Shown here in pieces: positions 1 to 12,680 of a stretch of DNA of 64,000 bases; position 1 is the stretch's first letter, and the number at the start of each line of letters is the position of its first letter. The notes under the pieces were generated by a model. The model searched no databases. It was not told where the DNA came from and worked only from the letters and a program-made list of their open reading frames with translations. The stretch is from Erythrocercus mccallii (Eukaryota > Chordata > Aves > Passeriformes > Dicruridae), in assembly GCA_013397435.1 (NCBI GenBank), contig VZRG01000163.1, positions 365,505 through 429,504 of the forward strand, read 5' to 3'. The translations under genes and the position numbers were made by a program.

Positions 1-36
1 AGGGAAGGGAAGGGAAGGGAAGGGAAGGGAAGGGAA
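1..36. repeat. (AGGGA)n pentanucleotide microsatellite
   Basis: About seven head-to-tail copies of the 5-bp purine unit AGGGA, cut by the left window edge, so the full length is unknown. The array breaks down into AAAAGAG at its right end. Confidence 0.95.
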
Positions 37-2754
37 AAGAGATTTAAGCTTGAGTTTTGAAAGGAACTCTATGGATGTAATCCTCTGATCATTGTACACG
101 GGTAGAGAACATTGAAAAGGCAAAATTCCAAACTCATTTCTGACCTACTGGGAGGTGCTTACGCAGATTTCTAAGCATAGGTTGCCCTTAGCTCCACAAA
201 TTCTCCCTGAAATGTTCTTCAGGGCTTAGACAACACTTATTTTAATCCAAAACTTAAAAGTCATTAAATCTCTGTTATGTCTTTCCCTGAAATTCTTTTC
301 CTAGCCTGAAAAGAATTTTTATGAACCCATGATGCATCATCTGTGGGACAAATTGGAGTGAATAATTTTGTTTTTAAAGCACAAACTTTTTGGTACAGAA
401 AGTCCCCTTTACTGTCGCAGTTTCATTAACTGAGCCTGTAGGATGGCAGTAGCTGGAAATACATAGAGGACTTTTGTTCTGCTGAATGGGAATAAACCAA
501 CAATTTTCTGTGTAAAAACACAATTCATATTTGATGCTGGTCATTTTCTCATGAATGGCATTCAGCTATATGCATAAAATAGCTTACTGGCAATTCAATA
601 GTACCAACCACTCCTAAACACTGGCTGGACTTGAACAGCTCAAATAGTCATCATACGCACCCTCAACTGTGTCAGTTCATAAAGGAAAACCACAAAATGT
701 GATCATGTAAGAGCACTTTGCCTTGACTGGCTTTATATAATCCAGGGGAGAGGCACTCCTTAAACATTTCTTCACAGCCAAATATTTTACTAAGTGTTTA
801 AAATGAAGTTGTTGGGGAGAAAAAAAATACTACTACTTAAGAATATCCATATAATTTGTTTTGGTGTTTGTAGACTTTCACAAAAAGTTATATTAAAGCA
901 CACATTTACCTGAAACATGGAAGATAGCCAACCTTTTAAGGGAAGTTACACTGTTAAGTAATTGTTTTTTAGCGTAAATAAACTTAGAGGACTGCAATAG
1001 CTCCTTTAGCAACTCTTACAGAAGTTAGTAGCTTTGTGAACTTTTCTCCAGTGATTAGACTGCTTCAGCAATCTTGTTGATGTGATAATTTTTCTGAATG
1101 GTGTTTTATCTGACCCAAAATAGATTCCGATGGCAAAAGTATTTATGTATTTTCCATGCCTTTTCTTTTAACACAGTTTTTAGCTGCTTACAGAAGTACA
1201 GTGGTCACTTTAATCTGTTACCTGTTCAAAGCACTTTTCCAAAACAAATTATCTGTACTCTGAAACGCCCAACCTCCCATATGTAACCATAGGCAGAAGC
1301 TCCTGATTCAGCGCATAGCTCTATCATCAAGCAGCAGAGAGAGGCACTTGTCTCAGATGAGACAATATATAAGTCTACTGACTCAGAAAAAATATTTTAC
1401 AATTGGCTTTTTGTATTTTCATTCTTGTGAACAACAGATACATATTTTATTAGTGTGAGGTCAACTGAAATGATACCAAAATGTAGAAAAGGAAACATTT
1501 CTATAGGACATCTCAAAATAAAAATAAGATTTCAACAAGTTCTTGTAGTATCCCTATGGATGGCATCACATGGATGCTGTTCTGTAGCTTTTTATAGCAT
1601 GAAGCGTAGGAGTTATGGAATATGTATGTTTTTAGTAGCCCATTGCCAGGAAGAAGCACTGTACAGTAGAACTTGGAATAAACCCAAATAAAATTACTTC
1701 AAGAAGTCACACATAAAAAAATGTATATCATTACTCTCTCCAAAATTATCATGTATTGATTCATAGTATAAATGTAATTTTCTACATGCACATATAAGCT
1801 CAGCATAAAAGTTTAGGGTGCAAGTTTGCCATTTTACCAACTGGTCTCTTTTGGACTGGTATAATAAACTAGACCTCACAGAAATATGGTTCTTTTCAGT
1901 TGAAAATTCTGAAAAAAAAAAAATTAAGCTTTTTATTTTTTAATTTGAACGCAAGAGCAACTTTACCTAGTGTAATAAAATGTAAAGGAAGCATAAGACC
2001 ACTCCGGTGCTGAGCTATTGAACCTGTTCCATACACAAACTATTAACTAAATTAAAGGCATCTGAAGTCCTTGAAATCAGTATAAGGAAAAACCCACTCT
2101 ATTTTTAAAAGATTTTCAAAATGTAATAGCTTCTAAAGTTTGTGCTAAATCCACTGAATCACCTTATCTTTTCATCGCTTTCTCCAAGTCTCATATTTTA
2201 ACTGCTTATGTTTTTGTATGAGCCTGGATCATTTTTCTTTAAGACAATGACTGGTGTTGATTTCTGACCTCACTGACATCAGAATACCTCAGCTTTCTTC
2301 AAGTTACTTTTGATCCACAGAGCTCATCATTTAATATATTCTAGAAAGCACTCACAAAACTGCACTGACTGAATGACAGTTTTTATAATCATGTTCTTTT
2401 TTTTCTCTTTTTTTTAAGTAACATTAGAGTTTTTCTTAACCTGTGCTCTCCTATACTTCAGCTCAGATTACATGTTTAGGGCCATTTTATAATCGTCTCC
2501 TCAGTGACAGATTGGTACTGGCACATATCAGTACTGTTCTGGTAGCAGAAGCTTCAACAACGATTCTGTGTTCTGCTCATTGTCAGGAGCTCAGCATCAC
2601 TCTGAGCACCAGTCTTAATCCCAGTCAGTAACAAACCCTCCATAAATATGGAGATCAAACAAGGAGCAACATCCCTCCTTGAGAAAAAGGACATTCTTCT
2701 CTGGATAGACAGCACCAGCAACACTGAATGACAAAAATTAACTCAACAGGGATG
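37..2754. other. AT-rich non-coding DNA, no recognised repeat or gene
   Basis: The longest open frames here are under 80 codons with no recognisable protein. A short A-run lies near 1911-1923 and a T-rich stretch near 2397-2416. A small palindrome at 1348-1365 is listed separately. I see no CR1, LTR or SINE sequence. Confidence 0.7.
1348..1365. repeat. 18-bp palindrome with inverted GTCT/AGAC cores
   Basis: TTGTCTCAGATGAGACAA has perfect 8-bp arms around a 2-bp centre. Each arm holds the GTCT (AGAC) core that SMAD proteins can bind. Palindromes of this size occur by chance in 64 kb, so function is speculative. Confidence 0.5.
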
Positions 2755-3140
2755 AAGCATCGGATGATTGTGTCACAGGAAGGAGAGTCAGAGCGCTGCG
2801 TCAGCTTCTGTATGTAGGTGTCGTAGGTGTTGTTACAGAGAGAGAAGTGAGGTCAGAGATGGCTGTGTCGTAGCAGAGGATGACTAAGAGGAGTAGAGGA
2901 GGAGCTCCCCATTGCAGATGGTTCAGCAGAGAATAAGAACAGTAAGTTTTGATGTTTCTGTGGGGTGTTGCATCTTCTGCAGAAGAAAAAACCTAGCAAC
3001 TCCTCGCAGAAGTCCATAGGAAATGAATGGAGGGAGGTGTCTTTGGTGCGTAGGAGGTTATTTGAGGAGCTGTGGGGGAACAAGGAAGAAGGAGTCTGAG
3101 GCAAGCAACGTGAGTCACAGCACCCACCACGAAGAACGTG
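2755..3140. promoter_or_regulatory. CpG-rich patch, possible regulatory element or non-coding exon
   Basis: About ten CpG dinucleotides fall in under 400 bp, while the flanking kilobases hold very few. A run near 2790-2805 (AGCGCTGCGTCAGC) resembles a Maf-type half site. A strong splice-donor-like GTAAGT lies at 2942-2947, so an exon of an unannotated non-coding transcript is possible. Short open frames exist on both strands (2853-3104 minus, 3023-3217 plus), but neither looks like a known protein. The patch is below usual CpG-island length. Confidence 0.3.
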
Positions 3141-3220
3141 AAAAGGCAGTAAGCAAGCCTAAGACTACACATGAATATTCACAGAGAGGAGGTGGGAGAA
3201 AGAAGCTGAATGACTAAACT

Positions 3221-6200
3221 ACAAGTGTTTAAGATTTGCTAAATGCAGTGTGCCGTGCATCAGCCTGAGAATTTTATTTTTTGTCATGAGTTTCAACAGC
3301 CAGTATCTTAATCTGCCAGCAACTTTCACAGCTGCACGACATTCTCAGAAGGGCTGCCTGGAGCATGCCCGTGGAAGCATTTCCCCATTTTATTCAATGC
3401 AGAGCTCCTTTTGAGTGTTCTCCATTATTCCCATCTGGTGTGTCTGAGAACAGGCTTACTTATAACAGACATACAGTGGTTGGATGGCAAAATGATCATG
3501 TGAGAAAATACATCCCCTTTGGTAACATGGTCAGTGGACTGTGATTACCAGGTACGTGCTCACCCACCTGGCAAGAGGCTCTTTGTGGGCCAAACAGTTT
3601 AGAGGAACAAAAATGGTTTTTATTAAAGTTTGGGGGGCTTTTACCATCCTGGTGCTTATTAATCATCTCAACCAGATGGAAGGAAGGTGAAAGCTGTTAC
3701 AATCTGAATGTTACTGTCGAAGAAGGTTTTGTGAAATGAGCTGGGGCACTCAGCCAAGCTCCAAGTGAAAATGTGTCAGCAGTGCAACTGACACCTGAGC
3801 TGTTAATCTTAGTTGCCAGTGACTGCAGTGTATTTTGCATCATGATGTTCTTTCTGCTATAAAGAAATTTCTGCTGCACAAAAGACCTGTGTACAGAAAT
3901 ATACCGTTTTCACTGACTTTATTCAAAATCAGAATTTAAATAATAAACATCTCTACAGGAATTGCATTTGTTGCAATATGTAGAACAGAAACTCAACATA
4001 CCATTTGTTTTTACCAGCAAGTAGAGAGAACCATGCCTCCATATTGGGTAACTTTGCTGAAGCATGAAATCATGATTCTGAAACCACTTATTTAAAAACT
4101 GGTACACAAATCTGTAACAGTATTAGGCTTAATGCTACAGTCCCAGAATGGGACAGCTGAATGCTTTTCTTTGTACAGGAGTCAGATGTACTCCACTGAG
4201 TTTACTGTGTGAATTGTTACTTAGAGCAAGAATGTGTCGCAAGTAGTTTGACAGATACTATCCAGCACCAAAACCATGATGTATTGAAGAATCAGGCCAA
4301 ATATTTCTGGACAGATCAATTTTGCACAATTATTTTGAAATTTTCAGGAAGAAAAAAAGTGTTTGAGACCAAAACCTGATAGGAGTGCAAGAGATGTTAG
4401 AACACAAAATTCTGTTCTTTAAGATAACATATTTCTGTGGGATTGTATATGTTCTATGTTGACATAATTTTGGCCAATTTTTAAAGTATATTATCCTGTC
4501 CAGTCATAATTTAAGGATTATTTCAAAACTATTAGGTGTTCATATTTATTTCATCTTATTTGTTAAGACCATTATTGGTTGTTTGAACTTACAAACCTAA
4601 TCAGTACATAAAAATCACATATCTGTAATAAATGTGACTAGTATACAATGGAAAAGTTTTAATCAAGGCAACCAGGAGTATATCACTCCTTTATTGATAT
4701 CTTGCTATTAATAGCTCTGTTAACAGCTCCAGCTGTCAGAGACATTGAGGTTTCCTTAAAGTGAATCCATTTGCAGATTTAGCAGCATTTATCTCAAATG
4801 CCATTCAAATGGGTCAAGGCTATGTGGCAGTGGGTCCCACACATCTGCTCCCCTTTTCCTTCTGACTCTGCTTTGTGTATCCTTGACTGCCCTCATACAA
4901 GGGCTTCCCTCACATGGAAGCCAGAGTGTTGGGGAGGAGTGATATGCACTCAAATCTTACTCTGACATGAATTTAGGATGCAGCCAAAGTGACCTCAGAG
5001 CTGGGACTCATTTACAGTTTCTCAGTACAGGCACAGTCCCTCTAAGCTTTCCCTTTGATTCTTCGGTTTAATCTTATTTTTCTCATTCTTCCACAGGTTT
5101 CCTGCTTCATTAGGACATTTTCCCAAATTGCTTCCGGCATATTCATTGTCCCTTGTGATAATCTACTCTAACACTTTATTTGTTCAACTGTCTGGACTTG
5201 ACTGCATGTTGCCATTTGATACAAGAAGGGATATAGATGGGTTCTTTCTCCTATGTGTGTGAGTTTAATAGTTGTTCTTTCACGTGGATTCCTCCGAGAG
5301 TCATTCTGCTTTTTCAAGAGTAAATCACACTCTGCATAACAATCATAGCTGTCTATTTGGAGAATTTCTGCATGACTGGAAAATGTGTGCATTTCTGAGT
5401 TCTCAGTCCTGCCATTCAGCTCCTTACCCTTCTTTTTTCCCCTCCAAGGGTCCCTCCTTTCCTGGAGCCATCCCATTTTTTCACTTCACATTGCAGAACT
5501 TTCAAAATCCCTGTCAGAGGAGGAAATTTGGGAACTGAATGTATTACTTTGTACCATGTACAAAATACACGCTGGTTTGTTCACCAAGGGAGCTAATTTG
5601 GAATGAGCTTCGTACCAGGCTGGATTTTAGAATAGCATTTTGTTTCCAGTAGAAATCTCATGAGTGCATTTTACAGTAAAATCTTAGCCACTCTGTTTAG
5701 GTTCATCACAAATTTTAGTTAGGTTCTTTTTATTTTCAGTGAAACTTGTGTCAATATGATTTTCGCATTCTCCAAGAAATGTATTTCAGGAATACGCGAG
5801 GTAGAAATTAGGCAACATAGTACCCAATGTAATTTGCAAGGCACAAACACTGCAATTACACACACATAGACATACAGACATGCACACAGAGACAATAATT
5901 ATGACTCCATAAACTCTAGGCTGAGAATAGTTGACACAGAAGGAAATGAGACATAAAGTTCTCTGGTAGTACTCCAGTGCTGCAAAGTGAGCTACTGCTG
6001 TTTCCTCTCTGATTCCCCAAAAGATGCCTGCAGTTTTCCAGATTATTTTAGCGAGTAGCAATAGCACACACTTTGCTGGATTGCTCTTAGGCATTAGCTT
6101 TGTCAGAGAGGTTACTCTCCAACATCAGGACTTCTTGAGGAAGTCTCTTGCCTGGTTTCATCAGAGCTCCCCCTACAACTCCAGCTCTTCAAGGAAGACA

Positions 6201-6584
6201 CTATTTACAGATGTGTGGTCACAGGGCCTCAGACTCCACTGAAAGAAATTAGACACAGCAGTAAACCACTAGTAACATTGATATTCTGTTAGTTAACTCA
6301 GATTGCAATGTGAAGACATAAGAAGTACAAGATGCATGTCTGGTAGGTAAGACCCTGCCATCTTCAAGGTATTTCAAGACTGAGAAACTTCAAGACTCCT
6401 GAACACTCAAATAAAGATATTATGTTTGCTAATATGAAAACAATACAGATAAGAATAAATTTCTATTGTTTTTCCTGTGTAACAAGTTCTATACTTGTAA
6501 TTTTCAGTCCATTCAGAGTCAGTCTTAGTCTAATACCTGTAAAATAGGGTTTGCTTATCAAGGCCATGTTGGACTGAAAATTAA
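3221..6584. other. AT-rich non-coding DNA
   Basis: No recognised exon or transposon. Overlapping open frames of up to 102 codons at 5168-5606 run on both strands and have no family features. A degenerate CA/GACA-type tract lies at 5857-5895. Confidence 0.65.
5857..5895. repeat. Degenerate CA/GACA low-complexity tract
   Basis: Alternating ACAC, ACAG and ACAT units. Read on the minus strand they give a spurious Cys/Val/Ser-rich peptide, which is why an open frame crosses the tract. Confidence 0.7.
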
Positions 6585-6678
6585 GCAACCTGGTTTACTG
6601 AAAGGTGCCCCTGCCCATGAGAGGTTGGATCTGGATGACCTTTAAGGTCCCTTCCAACCCAAACCATTCTATGAGTTT
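6585..6678 (+). mobile_element. CR1 LINE, 3'-end fragment
   Basis: The sequence follows the 3' terminal part of avian CR1: a GCAACCTGG start, CCCTGCCCATG, GGTTGGATCTGGATGACC, TTTAAGGTCCCTTCCAACCC, then ATTCTATGA as the tail unit. CR1 is a non-LTR retrotransposon, and almost all copies are truncated at the 5' end as here. The plus strand is the sense strand. The copy carries no coding capacity. Confidence 0.95.
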
Positions 6679-6703
6679 ATAAGTCTACAAATGTGACAGT
6701 CTT

Positions 6704-6734
6704 TAAAAAATAAAAAATAAAAATAAAAATAAAG
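6704..6734. repeat. (TAAAAA)n A-rich microsatellite
   Basis: Imperfect TAAAAA and TAAAA units just downstream of the CR1 tail. Confidence 0.85.
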
Positions 6735-9684
6735 GAAAAAAGGAAAATTTTGTGGAATTTCTAAAGACTTTTGCAAAACATGACTGGATGGCTCAGGTAA
6801 AATCTTCTCCTCCAAAGATTAAGGGAAAGACGTTTTCATTAAAAGAGAGAACAAATAAAAAGAAACATGAACATGAACAGCCAGGACATGAAAAAGAAAT
6901 AGATGGTGAATAGTATTTTGAATTTTTCACTCCTTTCCTGTTTCCTCCAATAACATTTTACATACATAGCAGGAAAATTGCCTGGCTAGAACAAAATGGT
7001 TTCCAATAAGACCCTTGGGACGACCCTTAAGTCCCTCCAGACCTCATTGCTGACAATGTTTTGCCATCCTGGTGTTAAAGTAGCCTAACGGGGAAATATG
7101 TTTGTTCACTGCAGCTCTGTACCATTTCTTGGTGGCACATTATTGAGTTAAATCTCCCTCATCCTTTAATTTAAACTCATTGTTTGCAGTTCTCACTGTT
7201 CTAAATGTTCTAAATGTTCTCAATGTTTGCAGCTTTGGCACTGCTTGTACCAATTGCACCACAGGGACAAGAAAGTCATGTTTTGTGAAACAGCAAGGCA
7301 CTTTTATTTTTGCCTATCAGCTAAAGTCCTGCTGTAGTATCCACAAACCACAAAGAGATACCTACCTGATGGCAAACCCTTCACTCCTACAACCCCAGGT
7401 ACTGAAATAACCTGTCCTTCAATCTAAAGATCCACAACATCCAGAATTTGTAAGAGCACACAGGTAAAATGCCTACTATAGATCTATACTTCTTCTACAG
7501 CCAAAAATATCTTCAGATCACAGCAAAAACCAAAAATTCCCACTCTTCCTCAAAACAGGTGAAAAAGACATTCTTCATGCTGAGCCCTGGCAGCAAAAAA
7601 TAGTGTTCAGGATGTCTTGATATCTTCTATTCCCCTGCTTGCAGATTTTTGGCATACTTTTCATCCCTTATTCTCACAGCTGTTGTGTAGAAAACAAACA
7701 GTAGTCATTTGGAAATGGTGTTATTCAGCTATCTCAAGGCTAATGTCTGCCAGCTACTTCTAAATTTCTCAAAGGTACACTTGAGTCTCATTCCATCTAT
7801 GCCTAGACTGCAGGAGTAATTCTTTCCTAGAAAAGCATCCTCAGTACAAAGTTCTTCACCTACAGTTATAGATGGCAAGGAAGGTTTCCGAGATAAAATA
7901 TAAAAGAATGATGACAACAATTATGTTCACATCCTTAACCACACAAAGCAAATAATTTTGTTCTCACTGGATTCCTAGAAAGTCCATTATCCTATTATTA
8001 GGAAGTTTTCTTGTGCATCCAGTGTTCACATTAGTAAGTCTATCCATCTGGTTATACAGAACAAAAGGGAATAAACCTTTTATTCCACACTCTGTGGAAG
8101 GCAGAAATTAAGTCCTTGCATTTCCTTTCACACAGTGAAAAACACTAGTCATACAAAGCCATCAAGAATTCCCTGAGGACATGCAGAAGTCAGAGCCTTT
8201 TTAATAATGCTGTGCATGAGCCTCTGAACGACGAGCATGTGGGAGAACAATTACACAACTTTCTAAAAAGTATTTCCATCCCATTTAATTTCCCCTAATT
8301 TCTAATCGACCATGTGCCTTAGAAGCAATTCCACGGGACTGAGGGTGGGAAGTATAGAATATATCTACTCCCAATGCTGAAATTACACTTTGGAAGAATT
8401 CATAATATGAGGAAATAGTGGCCTAAAGTGAACAAGAGCCAGGTACTTCTCTAAAACAACTGATTCATGAGAGTTTGTTCAAGTTTTTTACTTTAAAGAA
8501 TCTCTGTAAGACATAAATCTCTTTGTTCTGTCAATTTTGAGAACAGAATTTGAATTATATTAGCATGAGTAAATCTACATAGTTTCCAGAGAATACCTAC
8601 ACTGCATCTGATTTTTTATTTCTTTGGAACTTTTATAGACTTCTAGAACTAGATTTAGTGGTCTAAACACAAGCATCTGGTGGCACTTGAGATATCCAAG
8701 GTAGTCCTGCCTAGCCTCCTGCATGGTCTGCCAGAGCAGATTGAGATGGGAATTTCATAGGCCTGTAGCTTCCATCCCCAAATGGCACTATATCCTATGT
8801 TTAGGACCTTGCCAAACTGACAGGTTTAAAAAGAGAAGGTACAGAACACAAAAAGTCACATATTTTTATTTAGTCTTCTATTTGTAATTTAAATATAAAG
8901 AGCTACATAAGGAAATAGAAGAAGAAAAAAAAACATGTTCAGAATCTGTATTTTATTTAATTTTTTTAAAAAAACACTAATACCCGTCCTACTTACCATT
9001 AAATAAAGAGCTGATAACAACAGAAATTATTATGCCAGTAGGGTATCATCAAGCCTGAAGGCTATTTCTGGTGCTACTAAAGTGTCAAGAACCACCTTTG
9101 CCCTGAAAGGCCACCTGCTTTCAGTTTTAGATTGTTTTAATCCTTCTGGAACATGCCAGCATAGTACTCCATGGGAATAAAACATTTGCTTAGTTTCTAC
9201 CTAAAGGTGAGATTGAAACCATTTGTTTTTAAACCTCATGCTGTCATTTATAATTAATGGTATGACCCTGACTACAGAGCTTGAAAGGAGTATATAAATT
9301 TTCAACTGCAGTTCTCGTTTTGTTGTTTGGCAACTAGCCAGTTTCTTAAGCTTTTATCTTTGAATACAAAAGGTTATTTCTAGAGATTGAGTGCTTCATT
9401 TATTTTCAGTACTTTTCTTATTTTCATCTGCTAGGAACAGCAGTGGATAGACTTTTGCTATTTCAAGCTGGTTTCTAAGCCAGTGTCCCCCAGAACAGTA
9501 TAGGGAGATCAGTTTTCTTTCAAGGGGAATACACACCAGCAGTTCTTCTACCATCTTACATTTTTTCTTTTAAATAGTTGGTCTGGCAAAGCATTGCCAT
9601 TTTTCCAGAAATGCAAAGGGCCATTTCTTTCATGGTAGATGTACTAGCACACCAAAACAATAGCCTTGTCACTCTGAAAGTCAC
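6735..9684. other. AT-rich non-coding DNA
   Basis: No gene recognised. A 9-bp tandem array at 7189-7224 is listed separately. The stretch 8660-8825 is slightly richer in GC and could be an old transposon fragment, but I could not assign it to a family. Confidence 0.6.
7181..7232. repeat. 9-bp tandem repeat flanked by a direct repeat
   Basis: Four 9-bp units run from 7189 to 7224: GTTCTCACT, GTTCTAAAT twice, then GTTCTCAAT. TGTTTGCAG occurs on both sides, at 7181-7189 and 7224-7232. The open frame across it translates the array as repeated Val-Leu-Asn, which is a by-product. Confidence 0.85.
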
Positions 9685-9830
9685 AGATCTAAAGGCCCTG
9701 TACATACCGTAAATATGAGCTATGCAATTAAAGTAACACTTGATGGTTGGAAGGAATTGCCCTGTAATTAGATTATTGTAATGTGTGTTTGAACATGCTG
9801 AACTGAGCTGAAAATAATACACATGGGGCA
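9685..9830. promoter_or_regulatory. Candidate regulatory segment with homeodomain and SOX-like sites
   Basis: A homeodomain core TAATTA lies at 9765-9770, followed by ATTATTGT (SOX-like) at 9772-9779. The text is complex, with no simple repeat or recognised transposon. This is motif evidence only, and motifs of this length are common in AT-rich DNA. Confidence 0.2.
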
Positions 9831-12559
9831 CAAGCCTATGCTCCTGGAAATCGCTGGAAGTTTAGCTACCCACTTCCCTGGAAGGCAGAATTGATCCTTA
9901 CTTTTTAAGTTTTGTTTACAAACATATTTTCCACAAAATACTGCATATATTTCTCAACATCAGCATTTTCCCCAGTGGAACAGGATTCCTCAATACTCCC
10001 AGACATTAAGCAATTAACACAAGAAGCTATTTTTTCCTGTATGGCTCATTCCTCTCTTTCCATAAATGTGGATATCACAAAGGGAAAAGACACGGACTTG
10101 TATTTCAAGAGCTTCATTGTTGTTCCCTGTGCCCAGCTGGTAGACCTGTGATTTAAAAGAACAGGAAAGAGTTCAAATCACAGTTACCTGACTGAAGCAA
10201 CAGCATGTGCAGTCAGGATCACATTGCCCTGAACACAGCCTTTACCACCAGCTATAACTGCTAAGAAACAAGACAAAAGTTATGGGCAAAATTAATATCT
10301 TGTATTCATTTTCTTTTGGAGGACTCCATTAAAATTTTAAGGTAGAATTCATTTCTAAGGAATATAAAATTACTAAAGACACCAGAAAGGACTTTCTTTT
10401 CCACATAGTAAAAGCACATGGGAGATGAGTGGTTTGAACTGGACACCTGTATTAAACCCCTAGAACTGTAAATTAAGGCAAAATGCTGAGGCCTTAATGA
10501 AAGAAAGACCTGTTTGTCTTTGAACTCATCTTGAATCTTGCATGTAAAAAGGTGAAACAGACTGCAGAGAGGAAGGAAAAGTTTTGTTTTTTTCATCTGT
10601 CGATCACTGCATTTGCACAAGACACCACACATATCACAATAATATAGCAGAAATACTTCCACAGACCCCTTGATTTTGCTATGTTGGCTTTTCTTCCTAA
10701 AGGCCTTCCAAACTAGCAATTTCCCTTTTTGTTCTGGAAACAGAGAACAATGGGATAACTGTTTCCTTCCCTGAAGAAGGATGTGATTGCTGTCTTGTCT
10801 TCACCAGCAAGGAAGGTCTTGTCCCTATTTCAATAAGAATTCAGTTGAGAATCATGAGCCTTCACAGACATATCCCAGGAAATGTATGACAGGTGTAAAC
10901 TTTTTAAATTAATTTCATGAGAGGGAAAAACTACACCCTCATTTATTAAAATAAAGGTACAGTGAGGGTGATCTTAAACGTCATGCTCAGGTCTTTTCAA
11001 GTGCTCTTAATTTGACAGAAATAAATTAATATAAATCTCTAATTTTCCCATAGCCCAAGGGCCTTCCGACTCACTACTAAGCTTGAAAAAAAATACAAAA
11101 AAATTGCTATTATTATCTTGGTTGCCGTAGGGGATAAAAATAAAGGGGAGGTAATTGGTTATTATACGTGTGTGCATGTCATTAGATGTTTAATGTGATA
11201 TGCATAAATTCTGTCTGCTAATTCCATTGGAGAACAAAACGGTATTCAAAGATAAACATGTAGGGCCAGAAGTCACACATAATTTTTTTGTCTTACAGAT
11301 CAAAATTTTGATGTGTTTTGAAAGTAAAGGCTCCATCTATTTTTGTAGAGTTTTATGCAAATTACCCCAAAATATCACTTTTATCAATAGAGTCATATTT
11401 TCACAGGTTTATTAGCTATTTGATAAAGGACCCATGTCTTCTTATGATTAGTATGACAAAAAGATAGGGAAAAAATCAAATATATTGACCCATAAAACAG
11501 AAAACAAATTCTGGGGAATTTATTTTATATCTCTTAAGTGGAAACCTAACAACTAAGTAGTGAAAGTCAAGCATGAATATGATCTGAATAGCATTGTTCA
11601 GTTACTTATAAAGTCTTTTAAATCCAAAAGTTGAGAAACAACCCTTTTCAATTCTATACTGGGACAAAAAATCATGTAAGGTTGAAACTCATATCTGAAG
11701 AAAAAGAAAGAAAATAAAACATGTTACCAACATCTTCTTTGTATTTCAAAACACTAGGATTTAGATTTCTGTTTATCTAATCCATATCACAGGTTCATTT
11801 TGAGGAGTCCTTACAACATATTTATTATTTTTACTCACAGAAATCACTTAACGATTTCCCAGGACTCTACAAATTGTTGTCGAGAGGAAACTAATCAATG
11901 AAACTACTTCATTTTGCCAAGTATTTGGTAGTCAACCTTAAAAAGAAAGGGTTTAGTTTGATGCTCTCTTTGTAAGATGTCTTCTAATGGATTCATTCTC
12001 AAATCAGGGCACCCTTTGGTGGTCAAGGTTAACGTTCTCTTCACTTTCAATTCATTGGCTTTGCTCGTTGTTAGTGCTCATTAAATCCTTTATTTTCAAC
12101 ACTGGAAAGGGAGTTATACATAGAGTTATCCAAATAGAAGTCCTGTCTGCCTTCCCAAGGACCGATGCTCCTGCTTTCTAAGCAATGGGAGCCTTTTGCA
12201 GGCTGAAACATCCCAGATTCAAGCTCAGGGTCATTCTATTCAGAATATCCCTAGCTTGCTCATGCTATTCTCAGGACGATATTTTCTTGCTTTTTCTGCA
12301 GATGTGAAGTGGGAATAAACAGGCAAGAGAGAAAGCTGTATCTTAAAGAGATGGGCTAGCACGGGAGAATGAGGGAAGACAAAAAGAAAGGGGAGAAGAA
12401 ATGGAGAAACAAAGCAAATGGTCTAAATTTAAAGTAATAAATGTGTTTCTCATTGGGCTAACTGTACATTGACTTACTACTGTCAACTAAACAAGCAGCT
12501 GCCAAAATATCTCTACGTATCCTTCTAAAAAAATGTAAAACTCTTGAATTTGCTTCTGA
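9831..12559. other. AT-rich non-coding DNA
   Basis: No transposon recognised. A minus-strand open frame of 137 codons at 10306-10719 has no recognisable domain. A polypyrimidine-TTACAG stretch at 11283-11298 resembles a plus-strand splice acceptor but is not followed by a convincing coding exon. Confidence 0.6.
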
Positions 12560-12680
12560 CACAGCCTAGTTATATTTCCTCTTTTTTTTTTTCTAATTAA
12601 GCTGGAGGATAGGGTTTAGGAAAGCAGATTGTAATTACTCCACCAGATTAATTTTCTTAAGATTAAGTCTTTTCTCAGCA
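12560..12680. promoter_or_regulatory. Cluster of homeodomain-type sites
   Basis: Two TAATTA cores (12594-12599 and 12632-12637) and two GATTA cores (12646-12650 and 12661-12665) lie within about 75 bp, next to a T-run at about 12582-12592. A candidate enhancer fragment by motif density only. AT-rich composition raises the chance rate. Confidence 0.2.

Noticed and set aside
8660..8825. Possible old transposon fragment
   Set aside because: The text is slightly GC-richer and feels repeat-like, but I could not match it to a named family in order, so it is not called.
10306..10719. 137-codon minus-strand frame with several Cys
   Set aside because: No spacing pattern of a known zinc-binding or secreted family, and no flanking splice sites that convince.
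11283..11298. Splice-acceptor-like TTTTTTTGTCTTACAG
   Set aside because: The sequence after it has no coding character and no donor at exon distance.
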